Made by a program: the position numbers and the translations under genes
Notes under the pieces: model-generated
The model's input: the letters and a program-made list of their open reading frames with translations, nothing else
What the model was told of the DNA's origin: nothing
Database searches by the model: none
Part shown: positions 1 through 9,727 of the stretch, one piece after another
How positions within the stretch are numbered: position 1 is the stretch's first letter
Layout of the letters: each line of letters starts with the position of its first letter
Source of the DNA: Crotophaga sulcirostris
Taxonomy: Eukaryota; Chordata; Aves; Cuculiformes; Crotophagidae
Assembly: GCA_013397455.1 (NCBI GenBank)
Contig: VYZB01000375.1
Span: 318,960-382,959, forward strand
Direction: 5' to 3'
DNA: 64,000 nt

Positions 1-1194
1 CTTGATTTCTACCCTTTCTAATTACAAATCACCACCTGTGGTAAAATTATTGAAAAACAGATGAGCATTTCATTCCAGAAATAGCCTTAAAACAAGCAGC
101 AGTTCCAACTGCCAGTGTGATATATAGACACGGTGCAGGGCAGATGAGGGATTAATTAGGTCTGTCCCTGCACATTGCCAGGGGAGCACTTCTGTAGAGG
201 TGATTGAAAACTAGAAAGAGTGGCATTAGTCTTCATTGTTGGTTAAAGGCAACAAAAATAAAGATGCAATTGAGTTGACAAAGCTTCCAGGTATGTGGCT
301 GAGTCATTTGGAGGTGTCAAAATGATCAAACCATAATTAATTAGCTTAAGTGTTATATTTAATTCCTCAACTTTAATGAAGATTTCTGCAGCCAAAAACA
401 AACGACGGTACCATTTGTTTCTGAGGGGAAAGGGTGAAGTATGCTAAGGAGATGATGCTCAAGTTCCTCATCAAGCCCACGTTCTTTATCTTATTGTAAT
501 TTTCTGTACAGATGTAAAAAACCAGTGCTTTTGGGTGCATTTATATTAGGACAGCAATTATGAGCCCAGAAGTGACTGTGAAACCAAATGCTTATTCTTG
601 GCAAGGGATAAACCAGAACACAGTCAATAAACCTTTAATATTTCCTAATATTGGTCTCCAGGGTTGATACTGCAAAGGCAGAGAAGACCTCAGTGTCGAG
701 TAGTCTAAATCTGTATCACAAGATTTTAACAGAATTTATTTCTAATGAAAGAAATCTTAGATTTATGAGTAAAACATTGGAAGACTAAAATGTGAGTTTT
801 GCACCCAGTTTTGCCAGTCTGTGAGACAACTGAGAACCCCAACCATGGGATTTAGATTGATTTAAGATTTGCTTGAAACACTCAAGTAGCTCTTTCTGAG
901 TATCGACCTATCATGGAGTGAGAGAGGTTTCTTTCTCTTTAGCCTTATCTCTATAATGTGCCCTAATCCTACTGTGTACTTGGACCTGCAGAGACTCAGC
1001 CCTAAAGTGTTCCATGATACACATCCCATACCATCACATCAAAGTGGACACCAGGAGCTCTAGAATAGATATTGTCTGATCCTGTGCGTATTCAAACACA
1101 CAAACACACACGATGACGCACCTATGTACTTCTCAAATTGAAAGACACTTTTTCCAACATATTGTATTCTTCAAGTGCAGGTTTTATGCAGGAA
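1..1194. other. unique non-coding sequence
   Basis: AT-rich sequence with no recognisable repeat, exon or RNA gene. The only local structure is a short CA-rich run near 1093-1111. No open frame here has splice signals or recognisable protein content. Confidence 0.5.
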
Positions 1195-1457
1195 TGGCTG
1201 TTCTCAGAGGACACAGACTCAAGTTTCGTCAGGGGAGGTTTAGGCTTGATATTAGGAAAAAATTCTTCACTGAAAGGATGACTGGCCATTGGAATGCGCT
1301 GCCTCGAGAGATGCTGGAGTCACCGTCCCTGGAGGTGTTTAGGAGGAGATTGGATGAGACACTCAGTGCCGTGGTTTAGATGATGGGTTGGTGTTGGATT
1401 ATAGGTTGGACTTGATCTCAAAGGTCCTTTCCAACCTTGTGATACTGTGATACTGTC
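1195..1457 (+). mobile_element. CR1 LINE 3' fragment, ATACTGTG-tail subfamily
   Basis: This is a 5'-truncated CR1 retrotransposon. It holds the last part of ORF2 (the C-terminal end after the reverse transcriptase), readable from about 1205 to the stop TAG near 1377, with the motifs [19 protein letters not shown] and VFRRRLDETLS. A 3' UTR with GGTTGGACTTGATCTCAA and CCTTTCCAACCTTGTG follows, ending in ATACTGTG octamers at about 1441-1457. Relative to other copies the 3' UTR has lost a few bases (the GATG before ATCTC). It is a dead fragment, since most of ORF2 and all of ORF1 are missing. The frame extends upstream into flanking DNA to an ATG at 1113, which is coincidental. Confidence 0.9.
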
Positions 1458-3837
1458 ACTTTACATTAAAAAAATGCCTCCTGTTTACTCCTTTGGCAAA
1501 AGAGGGATATGTCCTTGGTAATCTTGTGCACTCAGGTAGCAAGTTCTTCAAAATAGTGACTGCCTATGCAGCAGGCATATACACAGCACCTCGCATGAAA
1601 GGTTATCAGCAACTTCTGTAACAGCATTAACAGAATCAGAAGGAAGAACTGAAGAAACCTTGTGCTTGGTGAATATATGATAATAGTAAAAATGGCTTTA
1701 ATCAGTACAAAGCATTACTTAATGCTAACATGTGTGTGTAAAATCTTGTTTTACACTCTGTTCACACTGGTGGTGTCAGCTACACGAGGTGTGTGGCACA
1801 TGGGAAGCAGGACCAAGATATTCTCACCAGTGTGTTCGACATCAGAGGGTGTTTGAAAATATCTCCTCTCCAATAGTTTGTGACTGAGATAAACTACATT
1901 GCACAATCTGCACAAGGCAGTGATGCTCAACAACTGGCATCCCCAACCTTGTTTAAACCAGAAGGGTGAGAAGATGCTTTCTCCCACACAGGAATTTACT
2001 GGATTAGCTGACAGTCGAGCTCTTAGCAGGAAGGGTGGTTAATGCGTTGTTTCAGCTACAATGTAAAATGTAAGCAATGTTTTGCTCTTACTCAACAGCT
2101 GTTACCTTTACCATAAGCTGTTAAAACTCCCTCGTTATTCCATACAGCCAGGCCAGGCCTATTTCCTGTGCAGTTGTCATCTCCTTAATATATTACAACA
2201 TTACAAACTTTATTAGTATATTTGCAGTGCCTTTTTATTTTTTATTAGCTAATGGGCTGCTTTCGTGCACCATATTTTCTTAGTCTTTCAGAGCTCAACC
2301 TATAAAATGGCCAAACGTGATCCCATCTGGAAGCCATTAAAGATCAATAGAGACAGAATCTGAAGAAGAAAGAATGAAAAAAAAAGGAAAAATCTACTAT
2401 CAAAACAATTGTGAACAAAAACCTGTCAACTTCTGTTTTCAAATCTGGGTATGGTAAAGCACATCACACTTTGAACGTGACAAAAAGCACCATGGTCTTG
2501 TTAACAACAGGAACAGCTAATCTAGTTTAAAAGTATCATAAATATGATTAAAGCCCACAGTTTCCTTGATTCTTTGGGAAATGGGAACCCTTCTAGCACA
2601 CGTTGTATTCGTCTGAGGTGCTGACTCTTTGTGGGGAGGCAGCTCAGAGGACAACTGCTTCTGTGCCAGAGTTATGAGTTATTGTGATGTGTCCCACTGC
2701 AGCTTTTATGGCCATGTCAAAACATCTGCAGATGTTAGCATGGTAGGATTGTGCCCATAATGAGGAACTTTCATTGCAAAATGCAGATTATGGCAGTCAG
2801 TCTTGTAAAGTTCTATATGGCCCCAAAGAATATTAATTCTGTATCTCCAGTACTTAAGCAATTTGGTGAATATGCAGGTCTGGAAGTGCTCCTGCACCGC
2901 AGGAGATGTTTGGCTCTGTAGGCGCGGCTGAGGCAGTTGTCTTACAGAAGGGTAGGGAGGATTTGAGATTTCTGAACATGAGTCCTCCACGTGCTCATCC
3001 CTGACCCAGTGTAGAAGCTGGCTTTAAGCATGGCACCCAGTCAGGGAGATGTTGCTTAGGGCTGGCATTTTCCTGTGGCGCGGGCACTGAGTGCTTCACC
3101 CATCACGACGAAGGCTACGTTTCTTCTCGGCTGTGTCTCAATAGCTAGTGCCTGGGGACTTTAAACAGTGAACACGGAGGCAACTGCACTTACCTGGGCT
3201 GTGGTTGCTCCCCTCTGACTTCAGATGCCTACAGCATAGTGAGCTGTGTCTGCTTTAATCACTTTACAGTCACAGAGAGAAGCAGACATTTCCAGGGCTT
3301 GACCCATCTGACCTGCTTTAGAAACGTGCCTCAGGATGAGATGAACTGCATCCTAGAAGGACCTTTTCCCCTCCCACACCTCTGAAGGCAATTCAAATGG
3401 TTATATCAGATGCAAATGCCTGCTCTGGTGACAGGTGACACTCACCCAGGACCTGTATGGTCAGTGGTTACAGCTATACCAGTAAACTAAATGCTGCTGG
3501 TTCCTGAACCAAGGGTCACCATCTAGCTCTGATCTCACCACTAAATCCTCTTAACCTCTAAAGGAGTGTAGCTTCTTCCAATCTACCTTCTAGGAGTGCT
3601 TTTTGGGAAGACAGCAGATGCCTAGATCTGAACCTAGCTAGCAGAGCTTTGAGACTATATGGGAGCTAAGAAATTTGTCCAGTTTAGCACTAATCCCACT
3701 TGCAGAAACGCTTGTTAGAGGGATTTTTCTTTCTCAGTGAGGACTGCAGGGAGACTTTGAGTAATTCATTTCAGCCTTGAGAAGAGGAGGCTCCAGGGTA
3801 TCTTATCTGTGTGTATAGCTACACAATACAGGGGAAC
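1458..3837. other. unique non-coding sequence
   Basis: No repeat or exon recognised. Overlapping frames on both strands around 1660-1990 and a 94-codon minus frame at 2706-2990 have no recognisable domain, no splice context and ordinary composition, so I treat them as chance. Confidence 0.45.
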
Positions 3838-4140
3838 AAATCAGACAGAGTCAGACTATTCTCAGAGATATCACTAAAGGACACGAGACAATGGACACAA
3901 ACTGAAACATGGAAAATTCTGCTTAAACATTAGAAACCACCTTTTCACTGTCAGGATGACCAAACACAGAAACAGGCTGCCCAGAGAGATTATGGACCCT
4001 GCATCCTTGGAGATATTCAAAACCCAGTTGGATGTGAGCCCTAGGAAACCTGATTCTAGCTAACCCTGTTCAGAGCAGGGTAGTTGTCCTAGATGATCTC
4101 CAGAGGTCCCTTCCCACCTCACACTGTAAATTTTGTGATT
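3838..4140 (+). mobile_element. old CR1 LINE 3' fragment (diverged)
   Basis: A heavily diverged CR1 3' end on the plus strand. The recognisable order is TTCTCAGAGATATCACTAAA (the LFS..SD region of ORF2), GGACACAAACTGAAAC, TTTTCACTGTCAGGATGACC, CTGCCCAGAGAGATTATGGA, CTTGGAGATATTCAAAACCC, a 3' UTR with GATGATCTCCAGAGGTCCCT, and a decayed tail ending in TTTGTGATTTT. It has multiple indels and no usable frame. It resembles the older avian CR1 groups rather than the ATACTGTG group that dominates the window. The exact subfamily is not assigned. Confidence 0.8.
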
Positions 4141-4340
4141 TTCCTCCTGAGTGACAAATGGGATCTGACCTCCCAATGCTGTGCTCGAGCTGTTGTGCTG
4201 AATGGCTGCCTGAGGCCACTTTCCCTTTGTAGTCACTGCTGAAGCAGCTCAGCTGCACAGGAGATATCATTTTGGCCAAACAGCATGCAAATACCTCAGT
4301 AGCTCAGTGTTTGAGGATTGTATCTGAAAGACAGCTCCAG

Positions 4341-4748
4341 TCACAGTATCACAGTATTGCAAGGTTGGAAAGGACCTCTGAGATCATCGAGTCGAACCTA
4401 TAACCCAACACTAACACCAACCCAGCATCTAAACCACGGCACTGAGTGCCCCATCCAATCTCCTCTTAAACACCTCCAGGGTCGGTGACTCCACCACCTC
4501 CCTGGGCAGCGCATTCCAATGGCCAATCACCCTTCCAGTGAAGAATTTCTTCCTAACATCAAGTATAAACCTCCCGTGATGAAGCTTCAGTCCATGTCCT
4601 CTAGTTCTGTCACTGGTCACCTGAGAGAAGAGACCAACCCCTGCCTGACCACAATCTCCTTTTAGGTAGTTGTAGAGAGCAATAAGGTCACCCCTGAGCC
4701 TCCTCTTCTCCAGGCTAAACAGCCCCAGCTCCCTCAGTTGCTCCTCAG
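4341..4748 (-). mobile_element. CR1 LINE 3' fragment, ATACTGTG-tail subfamily (minus strand)
   Basis: On the plus strand this reads as the complement: CACAGTATCACAGTATT at the left is the octamer tail, then AAGGTTGGAAAGGACCTCTG (3' UTR), then ORF2 C-terminal coding to about 4748. The minus-strand frame shows [52 protein letters not shown] and the terminal [13 protein letters not shown]. The coding part is stop-free, and it is fused by chance to upstream flanking sequence out to 4815. It is 5'-truncated at the helix that precedes LRELGLF. Confidence 0.92.
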
Positions 4749-5644
4749 TCCCAGCACTCAGGAGTGCTTGAGCACTTGTCATGAAACAAAGTAGACAAAG
4801 AAATCTGTAGCCCAAGAATCTCCATTATTCATTCGCTAGGGTACCTTTTTAAAGCTGGGGGATTTTGTTTAGTTCTCTGTTCTGACTTCATGAGGAGAGA
4901 GATCTGGACCTAGGACTGCAGCATCTTAAAGGTAAGTTGTAGGAACTTTAATTTTTTAATAGAATCTCTTAGGTTTTATTGAAAAAATATTTAAGGAGAA
5001 ATACAAACAATGTTTTAAATTAGACATTTGGAGAAGAAAAAGAAAAAAAGAAAATTTACGTTTAGGTTGACTTGGTACAATTCTTTTCCTTTTTTTCTTT
5101 CCCTTTTGGTTAGAAGGCAAAGCTGAAAAAACAAGTTTAAAAGAGCCCTACTCCTGAGTCCTAACCTTATATCTTTTCTATTGTGATACAGTACAGAGGA
5201 ATTTTGTGCTACTGTTGTTGATATTCATATTGTTCCTCTTTTGACTGACAGCTCTGGGGAGAGCTTTCAGTCATGCTAGATCTACTTTGGGGGAAAAAAA
5301 ATAAAACTCATAGAATGTAGCTCACCTTTTCCTCAGGCTTCTGATGCACCCACAAGTTTTAAAGAAAATTTCACTCTCACTGAGAAATTCCCCTCTAAAC
5401 ATTATGTATAATAATAATAATAATAATAACAGCAATAAAACAATAAAAACAATAGAAAGAAACATAAAATGATTTATGTACAATTTGGTATTTACAGGAA
5501 AATAATGCTTTCTGTTAGGCTATTGATAGTAAAAAGAAAGGAAAGAGAGGTCTAAACAACCACCCTAAAAAACTCTTCAATTTTTTTCCTTCCACAACTC
5601 TTCAAGATTTTTCCTTCAGAGGGAAGCAAACTCCCAGCTGTTCA
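4749..5644. other. unique AT-rich sequence
   Basis: No gene or transposon recognised. It contains an A-rich run near 5035-5060 and an (ATA)n microsatellite, listed separately. Confidence 0.45.
5408..5429. repeat. (ATA)n microsatellite
   Basis: About seven tandem ATA units, followed by an imperfect A-rich stretch with CAATAAAA units to about 5460. Confidence 0.85.
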
Positions 5645-6533
5645 TGGAGTTAGTATGATTACCTGGGAAACTGCCCTCAGGGACATAGGAGCAGAACAGA
5701 GCTGGTGGATCTTTAAGGATGTTTTCCACAGAATGCAAAAGCTCTCAATCTCCAGGTATAAGAAATCAGGGAAGGAAGACAAGAGACCAGTGTGGCTGAG
5801 TTGAAAACTGCTGGTGTTACTAAAGGGCAAGAAGAAATGCACAGGCAGTGGAACCAGGTACAGGTGTCCTGGGACGAGTACAGGGATGCTGCCTGGTTGT
5901 GTAGGGATGGGGTCAGGAACGCCAAGGTGTAGATGGAGCTGAACTTGGCAAGGGAAGCAAAGAATAACAAGAAGAGCTCCTACAGGTATGTCAACCAGAA
6001 AAGGAAGGTCAAAGAAAGCATAACCCCCATGATGAATACGACTGGCAAACTGGTAACCATGGACAAAGAGAAGACAGAGAGAGTGCAGTGTGCTGGTGAT
6101 GGTGAAGGGTTTGGAGCACAAGCCCTGTGAGAAGCAACTGAGGCAGCTGGGGTTGTTTAGCCTGAAAAAGAGGAGGCTCAGGGGTGATATTATTGCTCTC
6201 TACAACTGCCTAAAAGGAGGTTGTAGTCAAGCAGGGGTTGGTCTCTTTTCTCAGGCGACCAGTGACAGAACTAGAGGACATGGACTCAAGCTTCGTCAGG
6301 GAAAGGTTTGATGTTAGGAAAAAGTTTTTCACTGAAAGGGTGATTGGCCATTGGAATGCGCTGCTCGGGCAGGTGGTGGAGTCCCCATCCCTGAAGGTGT
6401 TTAAGAGGAGATTGGATGAGACACTCATTGCCGTGGTTTAGATGATGGGTTGGTGTTAGTGTTAGGCTGTAGGTTGGACTCGATGATCTCAGAGGTCCTT
6501 TCCAACCTCGTAATACTGTGATACTGTGATACT
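5645..6533 (+). mobile_element. CR1 LINE with internal deletion: EN-RT linker joined to 3' end
   Basis: Two separate parts of CR1 ORF2 sit side by side. From about 5645 to 6085 is the region between the endonuclease and reverse transcriptase domains; the plus frame from 5933 reads ELNLAREAKNNKKSSYRYVN, then QKRKVKESI and TTGKLVT. At about 6086 the sequence jumps to the C-terminal part ([31 protein letters not shown], then [30 protein letters not shown]) and the 3' UTR with an ATACTGTG tail at about 6518-6533. The whole reverse transcriptase core is absent. The first part has stops and frameshifts upstream of 5933, so it is defunct. A further small deletion removes the codons between RQG and DVRKK near 6303. 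Confidence 0.88.
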
Positions 6534-8115
6534 ATGCATTAAAAATCATAATATCTGCCCAGGAAGACCATGGATTCAAAAGAACATGGTGAAGCAGAAC
6601 TGCATTCGGCAATGGGAAAGAAAAGCAGAAGATTCATACAGAGCTTTGGTATCAGAGCAATGGACACTTTAGACAGGAAAAGCAGAGGACTATCACATTT
6701 TGCAGCAAACTGCTTGACAGCTGAGGTCACCAAACTGTGCAAGTAAAAGGAAACATTAGAGTGCATTTGTGATCTGGCAGCACCAGGAGAAGCAATGCAC
6801 AATTTAAACATACTGCCCCTCAATGGGAGAAAATGTATTTCTATTAAGGGACCAGAATTGCGCTACGCCTGTTGGAATTTTTGCTTGTGCACAGGAATTT
6901 AGCTCCAGGTTCATGTCTGTCACTAAAATTGACAACTGCCTATGGCTCTCTACAATTGAAACGTAGATCTTAAATTTCACATCATTATCCAAATAAAATA
7001 TATCTGCCAAGGGGGACTGGTATTACACAGTTAGAGAACTGTGATACCAGTTGTCTGATTAACATATTGAGAGGAATATAAGAATTTCTCACCTATTTTC
7101 CAGAGGGAGACTAACTGGGGAGCTTGTGGTAAAGAGACTAATTGAACATCCTCCCTCTGCTAACTACATAGATGCCCAGAAATATGTCTACTCTATGCAA
7201 GCAGGTTTTTCCTCTGCATATTACATTTGATTTTTAGGACAGTCAGGAGAAAAATCATTAAATCTTTTTTTTTTTTTTTTTGCACCTCCTTTACTAAAAA
7301 GTTAGCCAGACTTTCATGTTGAAAAGTGTATGAATTTCCATAGAAAGCTGTCTTGTGGCTGCATAAAATAGCACATTCAAAGAGTCTGTGTCTTAAACAG
7401 AGAAGCTGCTTTTGAAGGCAAGTTCTTTTTCAGTGGATATCAGTGAAACAGAGATCAGAGAAAATATGGCCAAGCTTCATTCAGACCCTGAAATACTAAT
7501 AGCCGGGACAATTGTGAATTTACACATTACAGGCAGAGTCCTGTTCAGAACTGGATCCACATTTTGTATATGACTGAGGTCAGGATTTTGGATCAGTTCA
7601 TCAAAGCTGCTGGCCACCATGGATGCTCAGAATCAAATCTGCATCTGAAGTTCTTTCAGGGTTTGTGTCTGAAACGTTCGTGACATATCAGAGAGATCCT
7701 CTTTCATCTCTTTTTGTCTTGCCAGGGCTCAAGAAATACAAAACTGGGACTGAGGATTCAGACACAGAACAGAGTGTTGCTGTAAGTCAGCTGAGCCACA
7801 GTAGGAGTTTCTGTGCACATTCTTAGCCCATGACATATGTGAGTTAATGAGAATCACGTTACCTTTCAATGAAATAAGTTTAAGCTGGCACGAATTACCT
7901 GCACAACTGCCACTGATGAAGAACGTGCCCACAGACAGTTGACACCCATAAGTTGATGTGCCATCCCCCGTATCCTTCCCTGCAGCCAAATGGACCTGCT
8001 TCAATTTTATTCTATCTGTAACATTAAATAGAATTTGACCCTTACCCAGGACTGGGTAGATATCTACTTGCAGCCATCTGAAACGTAGGGGTTGCAACAA
8101 AAAGACTGCAGCCAG
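6534..8115. other. unique non-coding sequence
   Basis: No repeat family recognised apart from a poly-T run at 7265-7281. A minus-strand frame of 185 codons (7729-8286), the longest in the window, covers the right part. It runs through the CR1 tail at 8116-8176, has no recognisable domain and is treated as chance. Confidence 0.45.
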
Positions 8116-8176
8116 TAGGTTGGACTCGATGATCTCAGAGGTCCTTTCCAACCTTTTAATACTGTGATACTGTGAA
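8116..8176 (+). mobile_element. minimal CR1 3' tail, ATACTGTG-tail subfamily
   Basis: Only the last ~60 bases of the element are present: TAGGTTGGACTCGATGATCT, CAGAGGTCCTTTCCAACC and two ATACTGTG octamers. The match to the 3' UTR of the longer copies is almost exact. It is an extreme 5' truncation with no coding content. Confidence 0.88.
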
Positions 8177-8270
8177 AAGAAGGGATTATTTCCCACTACT
8201 TTGCTCTCATGAGCTACATCTGAATAGTCTGCCCAGATCTGGGCTTCTTTGTGGAAGAGAGAGATTAAAA

Positions 8271-8432
8271 ACTGGAGAAAGTCCAAGAAAGGCTGCTAAC
8301 AGAGTTACAGAGCTGGAACACACAAAGATGTGTGAAGAGATGCTGAGGGAACTGTGATTTTTTTAGCTTGGAGAACAGAAAGCTAAATGGGGATCTAATA
8401 ATTACCTTCAATTGCCTGAGATGGAGGTCTTG
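8271..8432 (+). mobile_element. old CR1 LINE fragment (ORF2 C-terminal region)
   Basis: A diverged plus-strand CR1 piece. It is recognisable by CTGGAGAAAGTCCAAGAAAG, GAAGAGATGCTGAGGGAACT, TTAGCTTGGAGAACAGAAAG and CTTCAATTGCCTGAGATGGA, the region coding for the helix around [14 protein letters not shown]. Stops and indels are present. No 3' UTR or octamer tail follows, so it is truncated on both sides. Confidence 0.75.
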
Positions 8433-8471
8433 AGAAATTAATACTAAGGTGTTTTGTTTCTTTTTCTTGGA

Positions 8472-9050
8472 GGTGTATAGGATCCTCCTTCTTGCCTTTT
8501 TTGAAGATGAGTGACCTTTAGTTTCTAACAATCCTCAGAAGTCTTCCACAATTGCTATGACCTTTCAAAGATGAACGAGAGTGTTCTTAAAACAACTTTG
8601 TCCAGCTATGTAAGCACTTACAGGTGTATCCCATCAGGTCCTATATGTACGTGCAGTTTGTTTAAATGTTTCCTAACCTCATCCTTCTCCACTAAATTAT
8701 TTTTTGCTCTTGAATTTCTCTCTTGTCTTGGGGACCTAGGATTCATGAAGACCAGTCTCTTCAGTAAAGATGACAATGCTGATGTTTTCTTTATCACGTG
8801 GTCCTCTGCCCCAGACAACAGCAGACATTCTCCTTTTTATTTTTTGTTTTGCTGCTTATGTTCTTGTAAAAGTTTTCTTCATGTCGCCTGTGAAGTTTAG
8901 CTCCATGTGGGTCTTTGCTTTCTTAAACCTGTCCCCACATTTGGAGAGTGTCTCTATACTTATTATGGGCTACCTGACTCTACTTCCATCTCTTGCATGA
9001 TTCCCTTTTGTGCTAGATTTTGTTAGGAGCTAGAACAAAATTAGTATTTT
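8472..9050 (-). mobile_element. old CR1 LINE fragment: start of reverse transcriptase and linker
   Basis: Read on the minus strand this is the ORF2 linker and the beginning of the reverse transcriptase. A frame at 8618-8818 shows EKDEVRKHLNKLHVHIGPDG, matching the CR1 stretch before the first RT motifs. Further on, AATGTCACT-like sequence followed by TTCAAAAAAGGCAAGAAGGA (complement of about 8480-8510) is the conserved VTPIFKKGKK region, with a small deletion. Many frameshifts make it defunct. It faces the plus-strand CR1 piece just to its left. Confidence 0.75.
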
Positions 9051-9130
9051 TATGTATGCATGTATGTATGCATGTATTTATTTATTTATATTATTATTGT
9101 TTATATTATTATTATTTTTTTTTTTTTCTC
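9050..9130. repeat. compound AT-rich microsatellite
   Basis: Tandem TGTA/TGCA tetranucleotides (9053-9075) pass into TTTA units, then TTA units, then a poly-T run (9115-9127). It lies between two parts of an old minus-strand CR1, so it probably expanded inside or beside that element. Confidence 0.85.
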
Positions 9131-9500
9131 CAAAATGGTCTCCTACAGGATTATTTCAAGAAGATCCATAAAAAGGCCAAAGTCTGCTCTCCTCAGCACT
9201 AGTGTTGTGACTGTGCATTTTGCCTGGTTCTCTCCTTTCAGGATCCTGAGCTCCACCACTGCATGACTTTTGCAACCAAGGCTGCCCCCATGTTTTCTGT
9301 CCCCTTGCTGACTTCTAAGTATGAGGTCCAGAATGAAGAGAGTGCTTCCATTAATCTTCCATTATCTGGGCCAGAAACTTCTCCTCAATGCATTCCACAA
9401 ACCTCCTGCTCTGCTTGTGCCCTGCTGTGCTGCGCTTCCGGTAGTTTTTTATATTCATCCTACCTTAAGACAGTTGCCAATGAAAATGAAGATGCTTGAC
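9131..9500 (-). mobile_element. old CR1 LINE fragment: endonuclease C-terminal region
   Basis: The complement of 9175-9470 corresponds to the end of the CR1 endonuclease domain. The recognisable plus-strand pieces are AGGCCAAAGTCTGCTCTCCT, AGGATCCTGAGCTCCACCAC, GCAACCAAGGCTGCCCC, GAGGTCCAGAATGAAGAGAG and AATGCATTCCACAAACCTCC. These follow the order expected for the same element as 8472-9050, with the microsatellite between. It is diverged, has no intact frame and is non-functional. The outer boundary near 9500 is approximate. Confidence 0.65.
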
Positions 9501-9593
9501 ACTTTTGGAGTCATTTGCTTCTTCATAGACCATAGAGGAAGCCTAAATGACTGATTTTAGATGATCAATCAGCATGTAGAAAACTAAAACCAA

Positions 9594-9727
9594 CCCTGGA
9601 GGTATTTAAGACGAGATTGGATGAGGCACCCAGTGCCATGGTTTAGATGATGGGTTGGTGTTAGTGTTGGGTTCTAGGTTGGACTCGATGATCTCAGAGG
9701 TCCTTTCCAACCTTGTGATATTGTAAA
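9594..9727 (+). mobile_element. CR1 LINE 3' end, ATACTGTG-tail subfamily (decayed tail)
   Basis: Starts within the final ORF2 codons (CCTGGAGGTATTTAAGACGA) and contains the stop, the 3' UTR with GGTTGGACTCGATGATCTCA, and a single decayed octamer (GTGATATTGTA). It has GGGTTCTAGG where most copies have GGGTTATAGG, a variant shared with the copy at 26971-27520. Confidence 0.88.

Noticed and set aside
5642..6121. A 159-codon minus-strand frame with hydrophobic stretches resembling a membrane protein
   Set aside because: It lies antisense to the CR1 ORF2 linker, whose sense frame (5933 onward) is recognisable. The hydrophobic character comes from reading purine-rich coding DNA in reverse.
8271..9500. 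Twin-priming inversion of a single CR1
   Set aside because: In twin priming the inverted 5' part lies upstream of the sense 3' part that carries the tail. Here the order is different and the sense piece has no tail.
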